Source of the DNA: Flaviramulus sp. | Lineage (GTDB): Bacteria > Bacteroidota > Bacteroidia > Flavobacteriales > Flavobacteriaceae | NCBI RefSeq assembly: GCF_013001275.1 | Contig: NZ_JABDMV010000060.1 | Span: 1 to 36,260 of the forward strand | Direction of reading: 5' to 3' | Length of the DNA stretch: 36,260 nt | Part shown: piece after piece, positions 1 through 10,100 of the stretch | Layout: each line of letters begins with the position of its first letter | How positions within the stretch are numbered: position 1 is the stretch's first letter | Notes under the pieces: generated by a model | The model's database searches: none | Seen by the model: only the letters and a program-made list of their open reading frames with translations | Told to the model about the DNA's origin: nothing | Made by a program: the position numbers and the translations under genes

Positions 1-263
1 GGTCGGGGAACTGCTCTATCCTACGATTGGTACTGAATTGACCTGCATAGAGAAGTTATGGAAAATGCATGCTCACGTCCAAATATGGAAGCAGGGAGGA
101 TAATAATGAAATTCAATCTCTACACGGTGGCACTGGCTGTTGTTCTGACTGTCACGACAGGAACGCCGGGTGCAAACGCGGCTGAACGAGACAAGATTAA
201 CCCGTGGCTCGACTGCGGCATTGGAGCGATGATCTTTCCGGATGAGAATCTTGAAGTCGGCGC
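1..263. other. GC-rich segment unlike the rest of the window (probable chimeric end)
   Basis: This segment is visibly richer in G and C (around half of bases in 121-263) than the AT-rich remainder. It carries a gene with a strong Shine-Dalgarno (GGGAGGA, 94-100), which is unusual for Bacteroidota. The composition changes at about 263-274, exactly where a minus-strand response regulator reading frame loses homology to its family. Bases 1-57 contain no feature I can name. I infer an assembly or library chimera. A genuine recombination cannot be excluded from sequence alone. Confidence 0.7.
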
Positions 264-270
264 TGGTATT
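106..270 (+). CDS. DUF3015-like secreted protein, 3' end lost at junction
   Basis: The start at 106 is chosen because GGGAGGA ends 5 bases upstream; an upstream in-frame ATG at 58 has no such site. The product begins with an N-terminal signal peptide (MKFNLYTVALAVVLTV... ending ANAAE). The mature part then reads NPWLDCGIGAMIFPDE, which resembles the start of DUF3015 proteins of Proteobacteria. Only about 55 residues are original. Past about 263-274 the frame runs into flavobacterial DNA read on the wrong strand and stops at 298-300. The function of the family is unknown. Family assignment is from recognition of the CGIGAMIFP stretch and is moderate. Confidence 0.5.
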
Positions 271-440
271 TCAATGTCTAAAAAGATTAAGTCAACTTGA
301 TGCGTATTTAAACCATTTTTAGTTTCTAAAGCACTACTGTACTCTGCAATTAAGTTGAGAGAGGGGTGATTCTCTACAAGCTTAACGATAGAGAGACGTT
401 GTATTGCTGAATCGTCTACTACTACACAATTTAAAGTCAT
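264..440 (-). CDS. LytTR-type response regulator, N-terminal receiver fragment
   Basis: Reading leftwards from an ATG at 440, the frame gives a receiver domain start: MTLNCVVVDDSAIQRL with the acidic pair D9-D10. It continues to VDLIFLDIEIP, where D55 is the expected phosphoacceptor. About 59 residues are preserved. After P59 (codon 264-266) the frame enters the GC-rich segment and is no longer receiver-like. Full-length members have about 230-250 residues with a C-terminal LytTR DNA-binding domain, which is missing here. LytTR rather than another output is inferred from the style of the receiver (CVVVDD, LDIEMP-like). The gene is divergent from rpsF. Confidence 0.7.
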
Positions 441-588
441 AACATTTTATATTATTTCGGTTAAGATATCGACAATAGTACAAAAAATTCGGCTAAAAAC
501 CAAAAAACATCGATGAAACGTGAATTTTAACATAATATTAACATTTAAAGTGTAGTTAACTTTATGTTGAATTAAGAAGTGTAATAAG
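441..588. other. Divergent intergenic region between response regulator and rpsF
   Basis: AT-rich spacer of the divergent genes. It contains the sequence ATCGATGAAACG at 509-520, whose reverse complement CGTTTCATCGAT resembles the GCGTTTCA element in the promoters of the two giant T9SS genes. On the minus strand it lies about 70-80 bases upstream of the response regulator start. I see no clear TAnnTTTG box for that gene. Confidence 0.3.
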
Positions 589-619
589 TTGTGTAATATA
601 CAAATATTAATTATTTTTG
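589..619 (+). promoter_or_regulatory. rpsF operon promoter (Bacteroidota type)
   Basis: A -33 TTG at 589-591 and a perfect -7 box TATTTTTG (TAnnTTTG) at 612-619 are separated by 20 bases, the usual spacing for the Bacteroidota primary sigma factor. Transcription would begin near 626, leaving a leader of about 25 bases before rpsF. Confidence 0.7.
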
Positions 620-650
620 CACCCAATTTTTAACAATAAAAACGATTTTT

Positions 651-989
651 ATGAATCATTACGAAACTGTTTTCATCTTAAATCCCGTTTTATCTGAAGA
701 CCAGATAAAGGAAACAGTAAAGAAATACGAAGATTTTCTTGTTTCTAACGGCGCTAAGATGGTATCAAAAGAAGATTGGGGGCTAAAAAAATTAGCTTAT
801 CCAATTCAAAACAAAAAAAGTGGATTCTACCACTTATTAGAGTACACTGTACCTGGTGATGTAATTAACCAATTAGAAGTAGAGTTTAGACGTGACGAGC
901 GTTTTATGCGTTATTTAACGGTAACGTTAGATAAACATGCTATTTCATGGGCAGAGAGAAGAAGAGTTAAACTTAAAGAAAAAGCCTAA
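651..989 (+). CDS. rpsF: 30S ribosomal protein S6
   Basis: The 112-residue product starts [16 protein letters not shown] and contains [20 protein letters not shown], the core of the S6 fold. S6 binds the central domain of 16S rRNA together with S18. Length and start fit flavobacterial S6 proteins. It is the first gene of a three-gene operon with S18 (2-base gap) and L9, the conserved bacterial order. The single-strand-binding protein gene often found between S6 and S18 in other phyla is absent. The leader has no Shine-Dalgarno, as is normal in this phylum. Confidence 0.97.
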   Translation: MNHYETVFILNPVLSEDQIKETVKKYEDFLVSNGAKMVSKEDWGLKKLAYPIQNKKSGFYHLLEYTVPGDVINQLEVEFRRDERFMRYLTVTLDKHAISWAERRRVKLKEKA

Positions 990-991
990 TT

Positions 992-1288
992 ATGTCAACA
1001 ATAGAACAACAATCTAAAGGAAAAAAAGACGGAGAAATTAGATATTTAACTCCGCTTAATATCGATACAAACAAGGCTAAGAAATATTGTATGTTTCAAA
1101 AGTCTGGAATCAAATATGTTGATTATAAAGATCCAGATTTTTTAATGCGATTTATAAACGAACAAGGTAAAATTTTGCCAAGACGTTTAACAGGAACATC
1201 ATTAAAGTATCAAAGAAAAGTGGCAGTAGCTGTGAAAAGAGCACGACACCTAGCTTTAATGCCTTACGTAGCTGATTTATTAAAATAA
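992..1288 (+). CDS. rpsR: 30S ribosomal protein S18
   Basis: The 98-residue product has the typical C-terminal half [13 protein letters not shown]-like segment (here [20 protein letters not shown]), followed by [30 protein letters not shown], the S18 signature. It forms a heterodimer with S6 on the small subunit platform. The start ATG lies 2 bases after the rpsF stop, suggesting translational coupling. The N-terminal tail of about 15 residues rich in S, Q and K is variable in the family. Confidence 0.97.
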   Translation: MSTIEQQSKGKKDGEIRYLTPLNIDTNKAKKYCMFQKSGIKYVDYKDPDFLMRFINEQGKILPRRLTGTSLKYQRKVAVAVKRARHLALMPYVADLLK

Positions 1289-1301
1289 AATACCGATAAC
1301 A

Positions 1302-1766
1302 ATGGAACTTATATTAAAACAAGACGTTGAAAATTTAGGATTTAAAGACGATGTTGTAACAGTTAAGAACGGTTATGGTAGAAATTTTTTAATTCCTCAA
1401 GGACAAGCAATTCTTGCTACAATTTCTGCAAAGAAAGTGTTAGCAGAAAACTTAAAGCAAAGAGCTTTTAAAGACAAAAAATTAATTGACGATGCAAATA
1501 AAATGGCAGAAGCTGTAAAAGCATTAGATATTAAAATTACTGCTAAAGCCACTGAAGGTGCTTCAGCAGGAGATAAACTATTTGGTTCTGTAACAAAATC
1601 AGATTTAGTTGAAGCTTTTGAAAAAGAAGGACACTCAATTGATAAAAAGTTTGTTACTATTACCGGTGGAAACATAAAACGTTTAGGCCAGTATAATGCT
1701 GTTATACGTTTACATCGCGAAGTAACTTTCGATTTCCCTTTTGAAGTTATTGCTCAAGCTAATTAA
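1302..1766 (+). CDS. rplI: 50S ribosomal protein L9
   Basis: The 154-residue product begins MELILKQDVENLGFKDDVVTVKNGYGRNFLIPQGQA, matching the N-terminal L9 domain that binds 23S rRNA, including the GYGRNFLIP signature. A charged connecting helix follows. The C-terminal domain contains KLFGSVTKSDLVEAF and ends near VTFDFPFEVIAQ. Length is normal. It lies 13 bases after rpsR and is closed by a factor-independent terminator about 30 bases downstream, so it is the last gene of the operon. Confidence 0.97.
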   Translation: MELILKQDVENLGFKDDVVTVKNGYGRNFLIPQGQAILATISAKKVLAENLKQRAFKDKKLIDDANKMAEAVKALDIKITAKATEGASAGDKLFGSVTKSDLVEAFEKEGHSIDKKFVTITGGNIKRLGQYNAVIRLHREVTFDFPFEVIAQAN

Positions 1767-1796
1767 TTTTTAGTTGATAAAATTTTAAATAAATTT

Positions 1797-1824
1797 AAGC
1801 CACTCTTACGAGTGGTTTTTTTTT
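1797..1824 (+). terminator. Terminator of rpsF-rpsR-rplI
   Basis: Stem CCACTC (1800-1805), loop TTAC, stem GAGTGG (1810-1815), then nine T (1816-1824). The stem can be extended by pairing 1797-1799 with the first Ts. Confidence 0.88.
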
Positions 1825-1826
1825 GC

Positions 1827-1861
1827 TATTTTTGATTATATTAACGTTATGTTTACATAAC
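1827..1861 (+). promoter_or_regulatory. TonB receptor promoter with downstream palindrome
   Basis: A perfect -7 box TATTTTTG lies at 1827-1834, immediately after the T-tract of the ribosomal terminator. A matching -33 would fall in the terminator stem and is weak. Just downstream, around the expected start of transcription, is the perfect inverted repeat GTTATG-TTTA-CATAAC (1846-1861), which could be an operator or a 5' RNA hairpin. Confidence 0.5.
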
Positions 1862-1895
1862 ATATTAATAAGACTAACTCAAAATAATTAATCCA

Positions 1896-4800
1896 ATGAA
1901 AAAAATTACACTTTTAGTAATCCTAATGTTTTTTGGGTTTACTGCATTATCGCAAGTAACAACATCTAACATCAAAGGAATAGTTCTTGATGATAATTCA
2001 GCACCTCTTATGGGAGCCAATGTAGTTGCCATTCATACACCAACAGGAACCAAATATGGAGGAGCAACTAATTTAGATGGTAGATTTAATCTTTTAAATT
2101 TAAGAGTAGGTGGTCCATACGCCATAACTATAAGTTTTGTAGGTTATCAAGAACAAAGTTTTAACGATGTCTATCTTACTTTGGGAAAAACAAACAATAT
2201 AGATATCATCATGGTGGAAGATAGTCAAACTCTCGAAACCGTTGTTATTCAAGGAACTGGTGGAACGGGAACCTTTGGAAGCGATCGTACTGGGGCTGAA
2301 ACGAGTGTTGGTAGAAGAGAATTAACACGTTTACCAACAATTTCTAGGTCTGCTTCAGATTTTACAAGACTAGAACCAACCGCAAGTGGAAATTCTTTTG
2401 GTGGTAGAAACGATCAATTTAATAACTTTTCTTTAGATGGTGCTATTTTTAATAATCCATTTGGGTTAGATGCGGCAACACCAGGTGGTCAAACCGATGC
2501 ACAACCAGTATCATTAGATGCTATAGATCAAATTCAAGTTTCTACAGCACCTTACGATGTTACGCAATCAGGATTTACAGGAGCTTCCGTAAATGCAGTT
2601 ACTAAAAGTGGTACTAACGAATTTCATGGAACAGTTTATGGCTTCACTAGAAATGAATCTATGACTGGAAATAAGATTAAAGGTGAAGAAGTTACAAGAC
2701 CAGATTTAAATCAAACTCAATACGGTATAAGTATAGGTGGTCCAATTGTGAAAAATAAATTATTCTTTTTTGCAAATTATGAAAGTGACGAAAGAGATGA
2801 TTTAGGAACTAATGGCTGGGTGCCAAATACAGGTTCAGGATCAATTAATGAGTCAAGAGTTACAGAATCTGATTTAATGGCTGTTCAAAGTGCCTTAGCT
2901 ACCTTAGGTTATAATACTGGGGCATATGAAGGATTTACCTATGCTTCTAAATCTAAAAAAGGAATTTTTAAATTAGATTGGAATATTGATGACAATAACC
3001 GTTTAGCAATCATTTATAATTTCTTAAATGCTTCAAAAGAAAAACCAGCGCATCCAACAGCTCTAGGATTTAGAGGGCCGAATGCTGCAACGTTACAATT
3101 CGAAAACACAGGTTATGAAATTAATAATAACTTACAATCGGTTCAATTAGAATTAAATTCAACACTATCCGCAACTTCTTCGAATAAATTACAAGTTGGA
3201 TATACGCATTTTGATGATTTTAGAAATCCGTTATCTGTTCCAGCACCAACAATTACAATTCAAGAAGGCGGTTCTAACTATATTATAGCTGGACATGAAC
3301 CATTTTCGATTAATAATAGGTTAGACCAAAAGGTTTTTCAATTCACAGATAACTTAAACTTTTTTCAAGGTGATCATACTTTCACAATAGGAATGTCGTT
3401 TGAAAAATTTGAATTTGATAACTCGTTTAATTTAGGAGTATATGGTCCGAGAGGTGTATTTTTTCCATCTTACGGAAGTGTAGCCGATTTCTTGGCCGAC
3501 TCAGGTCCAGGGGGTGGACTAGAAGGGATGCTTAATGATGCAACATCAGCACATAATGCTCTAGAAGCAAATGGAGATGGTGTTGCTGGAGGATGGGCAT
3601 TAGCAGAGACTAACGTAGGTCAACTTTCGTTTTATGTACAAGATGAGTGGAACGCATCAGAAAAATTTAAATTAACTTATGGTGTGCGTTTTGATAAACC
3701 TTTATTTTTTGACACTGCTCAAAAAGCACAAGAAGTTATTGATAGAGCTTGTTGTTATGTTCCATCGATTCCATATACCAATCCTAGAAATGGAGAAACG
3801 GTTTTCTTTGATAATACAGAAATGCCTAATAGTGACTGGTTAATTTCACCTCGTTTAGGATTTAATTATGATGTAAATGGTGATGATACCTTCCAACTTC
3901 GTGGTGGCTCTGGTTTATTTACAGGTCGTTTCCCTTTCGTATGGTTAGGAAATCAAATAGCAAATCCAGAGGTATTCTTTTATCAAATGGTTGACCCAGA
4001 TTACAAGTATCCTCAAGTTTGGAGAACAAATATTGGTACAGACTATAAATTTGAGAGTGGCTTAATTTTAACTGGCGATGTATCTTATACTAAAGATATT
4101 AACGGAGCTCATGTACAAAACTGGGGTTTATCTGAACCTTCAGGAACATTACAAGGTGTTGATAATAGACCAATTTATCAGTCTTCTGATTTAACAAATA
4201 ATGCCTATGTATTTTCAAATTCTGACAAAGGTCGAATTTGGAATGCATCAGTTAAAGCACAAAAAACTTATGAAAATGGCTTATATACAATGCTTGCTTA
4301 TAGTTATTTAAATTCTAAAGATGTAAACTCTATTGAAGCAGAAATTACTGGTGATGCATTTGCGTTTAATCCAGCATTAGGAAATGTTAATGATGATGTT
4401 CTGGCATTTTCAAAATATGGAGATACACATCGTATTATTGGTGTTGCAAGTAAGAAATGGAACTACGGAAATGATAAATGGTCAACCACCTTATCCACAT
4501 TTTTTGAGTACGCTCAAGGTGGACGTTTTAACTATACATACGGTGGTGATATAAACGGTGATGGTTCTGGATTGAACGATCTAATTTATATCCCAACTTC
4601 AAGTGATATTGGTTCCATGCAATTTGCAAACGCAGGTGATGCTTCAGCTTTAGAAAGTTATATTCAACAAGATGATTATTTAAATGGAAGAAGAGGGCAG
4701 TATGCTGAACGTTATGGCGCTTTAGCACCTTGGAGAGGAAGATGGGATATTAAGTTCTTACAAGATTACAACATAAAAATATCTGAAGATAAAACCAACA

Positions 4801-5021
4801 CCATTCAATTTAGTGTTGATATCTTGAATGTTGGAAACTTATTAAGCTCAGATTGGGGAGTTATTCAGCAACCAAACAATGTTCAGCCAATTGGAGTGAG
4901 TGTTGATGGTTCTGGAGTACCAACCTATTCATTTAATGGAAATCAAATGAGCACCTTTGGTTTCGATTCTAGTTTAGCTTCCAGATGGCAGGCACAAGTA
5001 GGATTGCGTTATATTTTCTAA
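1896..5021 (+). CDS. Oar-like TonB-dependent outer membrane receptor
   Basis: The 1041-residue product has a signal peptide (MKKITLLVILMFFGFTALSQ). A CarboxypepD_reg-like beta-sandwich spans about 22-105 (IKGIVLDDNSAPLMGANVV, LDGRFNLLNLRVGGPY, ISFVGY). A plug domain spans about 115-240 (QIQVSTAPYDVTQSGFTGASVNAV in its late part). The rest is a large beta-barrel ending in an aromatic residue (WQAQVGLRYIF), as expected for BAM-assembled barrels. Length and the plug sequence resemble Oar/Cna-B-type receptors rather than SusC, and no SusD gene follows, so a glycan substrate is not indicated. The substrate is unknown. It is monocistronic: it has its own promoter and a strong terminator follows. 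Confidence 0.9.
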   Translation: MKKITLLVILMFFGFTALSQVTTSNIKGIVLDDNSAPLMGANVVAIHTPTGTKYGGATNLDGRFNLLNLRVGGPYAITISFVGYQEQSFNDVYLTLGKTNNIDIIMVEDSQTLETVVIQGTGGTGTFGSDRTGAETSVGRRELTRLPTISRSASDFTRLEPTASGNSFGGRNDQFNNFSLDGAIFNNPFGLDAATPGGQTDAQPVSLDAIDQIQVSTAPYDVTQSGFTGASVNAVTKSGTNEFHGTVYGFTRNESMTGNKIKGEEVTRPDLNQTQYGISIGGPIVKNKLFFFANYESDERDDLGTNGWVPNTGSGSINESRVTESDLMAVQSALATLGYNTGAYEGFTYASKSKKGIFKLDWNIDDNNRLAIIYNFLNASKEKPAHPTALGFRGPNAATLQFENTGYEINNNLQSVQLELNSTLSATSSNKLQVGYTHFDDFRNPLSVPAPTITIQEGGSNYIIAGHEPFSINNRLDQKVFQFTDNLNFFQGDHTFTIGMSFEKFEFDNSFNLGVYGPRGVFFPSYGSVADFLADSGPGGGLEGMLNDATSAHNALEANGDGVAGGWALAETNVGQLSFYVQDEWNASEKFKLTYGVRFDKPLFFDTAQKAQEVIDRACCYVPSIPYTNPRNGETVFFDNTEMPNSDWLISPRLGFNYDVNGDDTFQLRGGSGLFTGRFPFVWLGNQIANPEVFFYQMVDPDYKYPQVWRTNIGTDYKFESGLILTGDVSYTKDINGAHVQNWGLSEPSGTLQGVDNRPIYQSSDLTNNAYVFSNSDKGRIWNASVKAQKTYENGLYTMLAYSYLNSKDVNSIEAEITGDAFAFNPALGNVNDDVLAFSKYGDTHRIIGVASKKWNYGNDKWSTTLSTFFEYAQGGRFNYTYGGDINGDGSGLNDLIYIPTSSDIGSMQFANAGDASALESYIQQDDYLNGRRGQYAERYGALAPWRGRWDIKFLQDYNIKISEDKTNTIQFSVDILNVGNLLSSDWGVIQQPNNVQPIGVSVDGSGVPTYSFNGNQMSTFGFDSSLASRWQAQVGLRYIF

Positions 5022-5047
5022 GAAAATAACAGATATATTCTTAAATT

Positions 5048-5078
5048 TGCGCTCCTAATAAAGGGGCGCATTTTTTTT
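5048..5078 (+). terminator. Terminator of the TonB receptor gene
   Basis: Stem TGCGCTCC (5048-5055), 7-base loop, stem GGGGCGCA (5063-5070) with one G-T pair, then eight T (5071-5078). It lies 27 bases after the stop codon. Confidence 0.88.
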
Positions 5079-5135
5079 AGTGAAACTAAACTTTTATAAG
5101 TCTGATAGACGCCATGATAGTTTTTAGTTGAACTA

Positions 5136-5155
5136 ATCCCGACGGAGGTCGGGAT
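5136..5155. repeat. GC-rich palindromic hairpin without T-tract
   Basis: Perfect inverted repeat ATCCCGAC-GGAG-GTCGGGAT, markedly GC-rich in AT-rich surroundings. It lies in the leader of the DUF6495-like gene, 26 bases before its ATG. No run of T follows, so it is not a standard terminator. It looks like a dispersed REP-type palindrome, or a leader hairpin that affects the downstream gene. Confidence 0.6.
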
Positions 5156-5181
5156 CTTATAAAATTTGAATCAAATACCAA

Positions 5182-5649
5182 ATGAAGTATAGCAGATTTA
5201 CAAAAGAACAATTTGAAGAACTTCACCAAGAGTTTATTAACTTTTTGGCAACACAATCTATAACACACGAAGAATGGACCAATTTAAAAACAAATAAGCC
5301 AGAACTTGCAGAAATGGAGTTGGATGTTTTCAGTGATTTAATTTGGGAAGGTGTATTAAACAAAGCAGAATATTTAGAGCATATTTCACCACAACACATG
5401 TATTTATTTCACTTAGCTGAAGATAAAATGCGAGCTGTGGTAGTAAACTTAAAAAATGATGTTGATATAACCACAACCGAAGGATATAATTGGTTACGTG
5501 AAAATTTAATGGACGACAATGTTGAATTTTTGCAGGCTGATAAAGAATATAATGAAGATAAAAATCTAGACAAGTTTAAAATGATTGAACAAGGTGCGGT
5601 AATTACTAAAGGCGATTTATTTAAGTATTTTGACAATTTGATAAGTTAA
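5182..5649 (+). CDS. DUF6495-like protein
   Basis: This is a 155-residue soluble acidic protein with no signal peptide or membrane segment. The N-terminal half (FTKEQFEELHQEFINFLATQ, EEWTNLK, ELDVFSDLIWEGVL) matches my recollection of DUF6495, a family restricted to Bacteroidota with unknown role. The middle contains HMYLFHLAEDKMRAVVVNL and the C-terminus is charged. It sits 66 bases upstream of hisS on the same strand and may be cotranscribed with it. I cannot assign a function. The family name is moderately certain; the gene call itself is firm. Confidence 0.75.
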   Translation: MKYSRFTKEQFEELHQEFINFLATQSITHEEWTNLKTNKPELAEMELDVFSDLIWEGVLNKAEYLEHISPQHMYLFHLAEDKMRAVVVNLKNDVDITTTEGYNWLRENLMDDNVEFLQADKEYNEDKNLDKFKMIEQGAVITKGDLFKYFDNLIS

Positions 5650-5715
5650 ATTCATTTATTTTTGATTCAGTTAAACACTTAATTCACTATAAAATTTTAT
5701 TTCAAAACTAAATAA

Positions 5716-7086
5716 ATGGCCCAAAAACCAAGTATTCCAAAAGGTACAAGAGACTTTAATCCAGAGCAAGTAGCAAAACGAAATTATATTTTTAATACCA
5801 TTCGTAATGCATTTCTAACATTCGGATTTCAGCCAATTGAAACTCCAAGTTTTGAAAACTCAGATACTCTGATGGGTAAATATGGAGATGAAGGTGATCG
5901 TTTAATATTTAAGATTTTAAATAGCGGTGATTACTTATCAAAAGCTGATAAAATTGCATATGACGAAAAGGATTCCACCAAATTAACATCAAGTATATCC
6001 GAGAAAGCGTTACGTTATGATTTAACGGTGCCATTTGCTAGATATGTAGTTCAACATCAAAACGAAATAGAATTTCCTTTTAAACGGTATCAAATACAAC
6101 CTGTTTGGAGGGCCGACAGACCTCAGAAAGGACGTTTTAGAGAGTTTTATCAGTGTGATGCCGATGTAGTAGGAAGTGACTCGTTATGGCAAGAGGTGGA
6201 GTTTATACAACTTTATGATGCTGTTTTTTCAGAATTAAATTTAGAAGGTGTCACTATAAAAGTAAATAACAGAAAAATTCTTTCTGGAATTGCTGAGGTG
6301 ATTGGTGCGAGTGATAAACTTATTGATTTTACTGTTGCACTCGATAAGCTAGATAAAATAGGCGAGGAGAAGGTGAAAGAAGAAATGATAAATAAGGGCA
6401 TTTCACAGGAAGGCATTACTAAATTACAGCTTTTATTTTCATTGTCAGGGTCATTTGAATCACAAATTGAAAGTCTGAAAAGTATTCTAGATTCATCTGA
6501 AGAAGGTAAAAAAGGCATTAATGAATTATCATTTATAAATAATGCGATTAAAGAATTAGGGTTATTAACCACAACTTTACAATTGGATGTAACACTTGCA
6601 CGAGGCTTAAATTATTACACAGGGGCAATATTTGAAGTCGCTGCACCTAAAACTGTTAATATGGGTTCCATTGGTGGCGGTGGCAGATATGACGATTTAA
6701 CCAGTATTTTCGGAATGAACCATGTAAGTGGCGTAGGGATAAGTTTTGGATTAGACCGAATTTATTTAGTGTTAGAAGAACTGGGTTTATTTCCCGAAAC
6801 CGTTAATAAAAATGTGAAAGTATTATTCATCAACTTTGGTGATAAAGAATCACTATTTAGCTTAAAAGCCATTAAACAATTACGCGCCCAAGGTATTAAT
6901 GCAGAGTTGTATCCAGACAGTGCTAAAATGAAAAAGCAAATGAATTACGCCAACAAGCGTAATATTCCGTTTGTAGTTTTAGTGGGTGATGAAGAACTTA
7001 AATCAAATAACTATACTTTAAAGGATATGACTTCGGGTGAACAATTTAAAGTAACACAGATTGAGTTAATCAATCGTTTAAAATAA
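5716..7086 (+). CDS. hisS: Histidyl-tRNA synthetase
   Basis: The 456-residue class II synthetase charges tRNA-His in the cytoplasm. Motif 1 is near the N-terminus ([10 protein letters not shown]...). Motif 2 includes [20 protein letters not shown] at about 124-143 with the ATP-binding arginine. The HisA/HisB histidine-binding signatures follow ([23 protein letters not shown]). Motif 3 is [15 protein letters not shown]. The C-terminal anticodon-binding domain occupies the last 95 or so residues ([10 protein letters not shown]...[10 protein letters not shown]). The length fits Bacteroidota enzymes. It converges with the minus-strand T9SS gene across a shared hairpin. Confidence 0.97.
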   Translation: MAQKPSIPKGTRDFNPEQVAKRNYIFNTIRNAFLTFGFQPIETPSFENSDTLMGKYGDEGDRLIFKILNSGDYLSKADKIAYDEKDSTKLTSSISEKALRYDLTVPFARYVVQHQNEIEFPFKRYQIQPVWRADRPQKGRFREFYQCDADVVGSDSLWQEVEFIQLYDAVFSELNLEGVTIKVNNRKILSGIAEVIGASDKLIDFTVALDKLDKIGEEKVKEEMINKGISQEGITKLQLLFSLSGSFESQIESLKSILDSSEEGKKGINELSFINNAIKELGLLTTTLQLDVTLARGLNYYTGAIFEVAAPKTVNMGSIGGGGRYDDLTSIFGMNHVSGVGISFGLDRIYLVLEELGLFPETVNKNVKVLFINFGDKESLFSLKAIKQLRAQGINAELYPDSAKMKKQMNYANKRNIPFVVLVGDEELKSNNYTLKDMTSGEQFKVTQIELINRLK

Positions 7087-7115
7087 AAAAAGTCCTAAAT
7101 CAAAATTTAGGACTT
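7085..7115 (-). terminator. Terminator of giant T9SS gene A (possibly bidirectional)
   Basis: Stem AAGTCCTAAAT (7090-7100), loop CAAA, stem ATTTAGGACTT (7105-7115), flanked on the left by an A-run (T-run on the minus strand). It lies 23 bases after the stop of the minus-strand gene and 3 bases after the hisS stop, so it can serve both genes, with the better U-tract for the minus strand. Confidence 0.85.
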
Positions 7116-7138
7116 CACTATATTTTTAAATTAAGTTT

Positions 7139-10100
7139 TTATTCTACAAGTACTTTTTTAGAAACAATACCATTTTCGGTAGTCATTTTAATTATATAAG
7201 CTCCTGTTTTTATTGGGCTTACATTATACTCTAAATGTTTTTGAATTGTATCAATGTCAATTTGAAAAAGAGACTGTCCCAAAATATTAAACATTTCAAT
7301 TGATTCAATCATTCTAGAATTAGAATTTTGAATTATAATACTATTTTTTTCGTTTGAATAATATGCTAGAATAGGTTTATCATAATTATCGTTAACGTCC
7401 AGGGCTTGTCCTTGAGAAAACGCAATTTCAAAACGATCTAAATATTCACCAGCATATAATTCCACATCATAGTTTCCTTCATTTAAATTATGGTAAATAT
7501 CAAATGCCTTATCATGAAGATAAACATTCAATTCTTCATTATTATTTTCCAGTTTATCAAGAGAAATACTATTCACTCCATTATTTTTGGTGTGAATTCC
7601 TAAGGGTAATATTGAGGTGTTATCTAAATTATCAATTCCTTGAATAGAATATTTGTTCTGATCAATCATCCAATACATATCATCTATTTGGTAGTCCAAA
7701 TAAGGAGCATCGTAACCCCAATCGTAGCCTGATGTGGTTGTGCTGTCAACTGTAATTAATAATTGTCTTCTAATTGTATTAACAGAGTTAAAACCAATTC
7801 TAAGTTTTGTTCTTTTATCAGTGCTTTCAACTTTTTTATTCGCTGATTTATTTTTTTTAGTATTTGTAGATTTTGTAAAAACAGAATTTGTACCATCCTC
7901 AACCTGAAATACGCGCTGACCATTATTAAAGTTAACCATTCCATCAGCCTCGGCATTTACAAAAAAGCCTTGCCCAACAGGAATGTATCTACCCGGTATT
8001 TTTGTTGGTTGTCCTCCTGTTCCAACCGAAGGGTCGTTAGTTCCCATGGCAGCTGCAGGAATACCACCCGCTAACGAATAGGTTGCGTAACCACCTTGGT
8101 AGGCGCTTAAATTATGCGAACCGCCGCCCCAATGTTCCCAGAAATATAGCGTTCCTGTGGTTGCTCCTGTACCGCCAATTGTAGCTCCATTGTCCAATAT
8201 AAATTGGTGGGCATCTAAGGCAGAGGCATAAGGGTTACCAACTAAATATTCATTTCCTGCATTTATCGGTAAATTAATATCACCATTATTAGGTTTACCC
8301 TCTAACACATAATTTTGAGGTGTTGATATAGAACCAGATCCTGGGCCTTTCATAGTAAATCCTTCACCTGGCAATAAAGTTCCCGTACTACGAACATGTT
8401 GCCATGATGCATAACTATTGTATGGAGAATTACAATACTTCCAAATCCAATAATCTGCTATACCCACGGGAGTTGCCGTACCGTTATAACCTGTAGTAAG
8501 GAAATTAATATCTGTAAATACATCTTGCAATGTATAGCCATTATTGTTTGTTGTATTATTGGAAACACCAACAGGCATTGACCAATAATTATACGTATAA
8601 GTATCAGCAGTTCCTTGTTGATCTTTTTCTAATGTCCCCGAACTCGCAGGGTCTAAATAACTTCCTTCACCTTGTATTAATTGCGATTCTCCCTCTAGAT
8701 CAATTTTTCCATCTAATTTTAAATACCAACTAACATTAAGTTCAGAATCATTTTTTACTTTAAATTCTATAGGATTAGATTCCGCATCTTCAGCGGCTAT
8801 TATTAACCCAACTTGATGCAAGTCAGTATCAATATACACATCATTATGTAAAATTTTAACAATAGCACTGGGGTTAATGGCATCTGCGCCGTTAATACCT
8901 CTTTCTGGGTCATTAATAGCAACTTCTAGACGTCCACCTTGTTTTGTTACAAAAGGTAAAGGAGCGGTTTGTTCTCCAATAATTTTAACGTTATATATTC
9001 TAGCACCTGAACCCTCATCTATATTTGTGGTTGTTAAATCATCCAAAACGTTATCTTTATAAGTATCCATGTTGTAATACCTTTGTAAGTTAGACCAACC
9101 TAATTGGTGGTTCGTAGCTTTATCTATATAATTATTAACGTTTGTAGGAACTGCTGAACCTTTAGTTATGCCTGCATTATTTTCTAATTCTTGATAAACT
9201 ATTTTTTGGAGTTCGTTTTTTGCAAGTGCTTTTGAAAATAATCGTACTTCATCAATAAAGCCATTAAAAAACTTAATACTATTATTTGATTGTCTTCCAA
9301 TTGTCAAGTTAGAATTATCTGCGGGAAGTGGACCAGTTACATCCAAATTATTTGCTTCTCGGCCGTTTATATACAAAATTAATTTTTGGTTGTTTTCACT
9401 GTAAGTTGCTGCTACGTGTGTCCATTGGTTGGTATTAATGGCAGCGTTATTACTTAAAATGGTTCTGTTTACCATGACAGAAATCGATTTATCTGTATTT
9501 AATTGCAAATTGAATGAATTTTGACCAAATATTTTCTGATCGCCTGTAGCCGAAGGATCGATTCTAATCCAGGCCATTATAGTGGCCTCGCCCCATTCAT
9601 TAATTAAACTAGAATCTTCAACATAATCATTCCGTCCGTCGAAATACAGGTCTAATTTCTTTTGTAAATCTCTCGGTGAACCAAATGAAGAATCATTGGT
9701 GTCGAATAAATCAACAACACCATCATTGTCATTATCATTTGTATCATCAATAACGCCATCATTATTCGAATCCAATTCGGGGTAATGAGTGAGTGCTATA
9801 TCAAAATCCGTCCCGTTTGAAGTGATATCGATGTAATCTGGAGTGCCATCATCATCAGAATCGGCAACATAATGTGGGGCAGACCCTTGACTTAAATTGC
9901 CGTACTCGTTAGCACCAGTACCATAATCATAAATATCTAAAATTCCATCTCCAAATAATTCTGTACATCCACCAGGGATAATTCTAATTCTAGACGTTTC
10001 GGATTCAGTGCCGTCACCAACGCCATCACCATTTATGTCACCATCGCCATTTTCAAAAGTAAGCGTGCTAAACACATATCGCTCGGTACGCGCTTCATCT

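Noticed and set aside
120-266. Minus-strand continuation of the response regulator frame into the GC-rich segment
   Set aside because: The residues after DIEIP are the reverse complement of the DUF3015-like gene and do not resemble a receiver domain; only 264-440 is kept.
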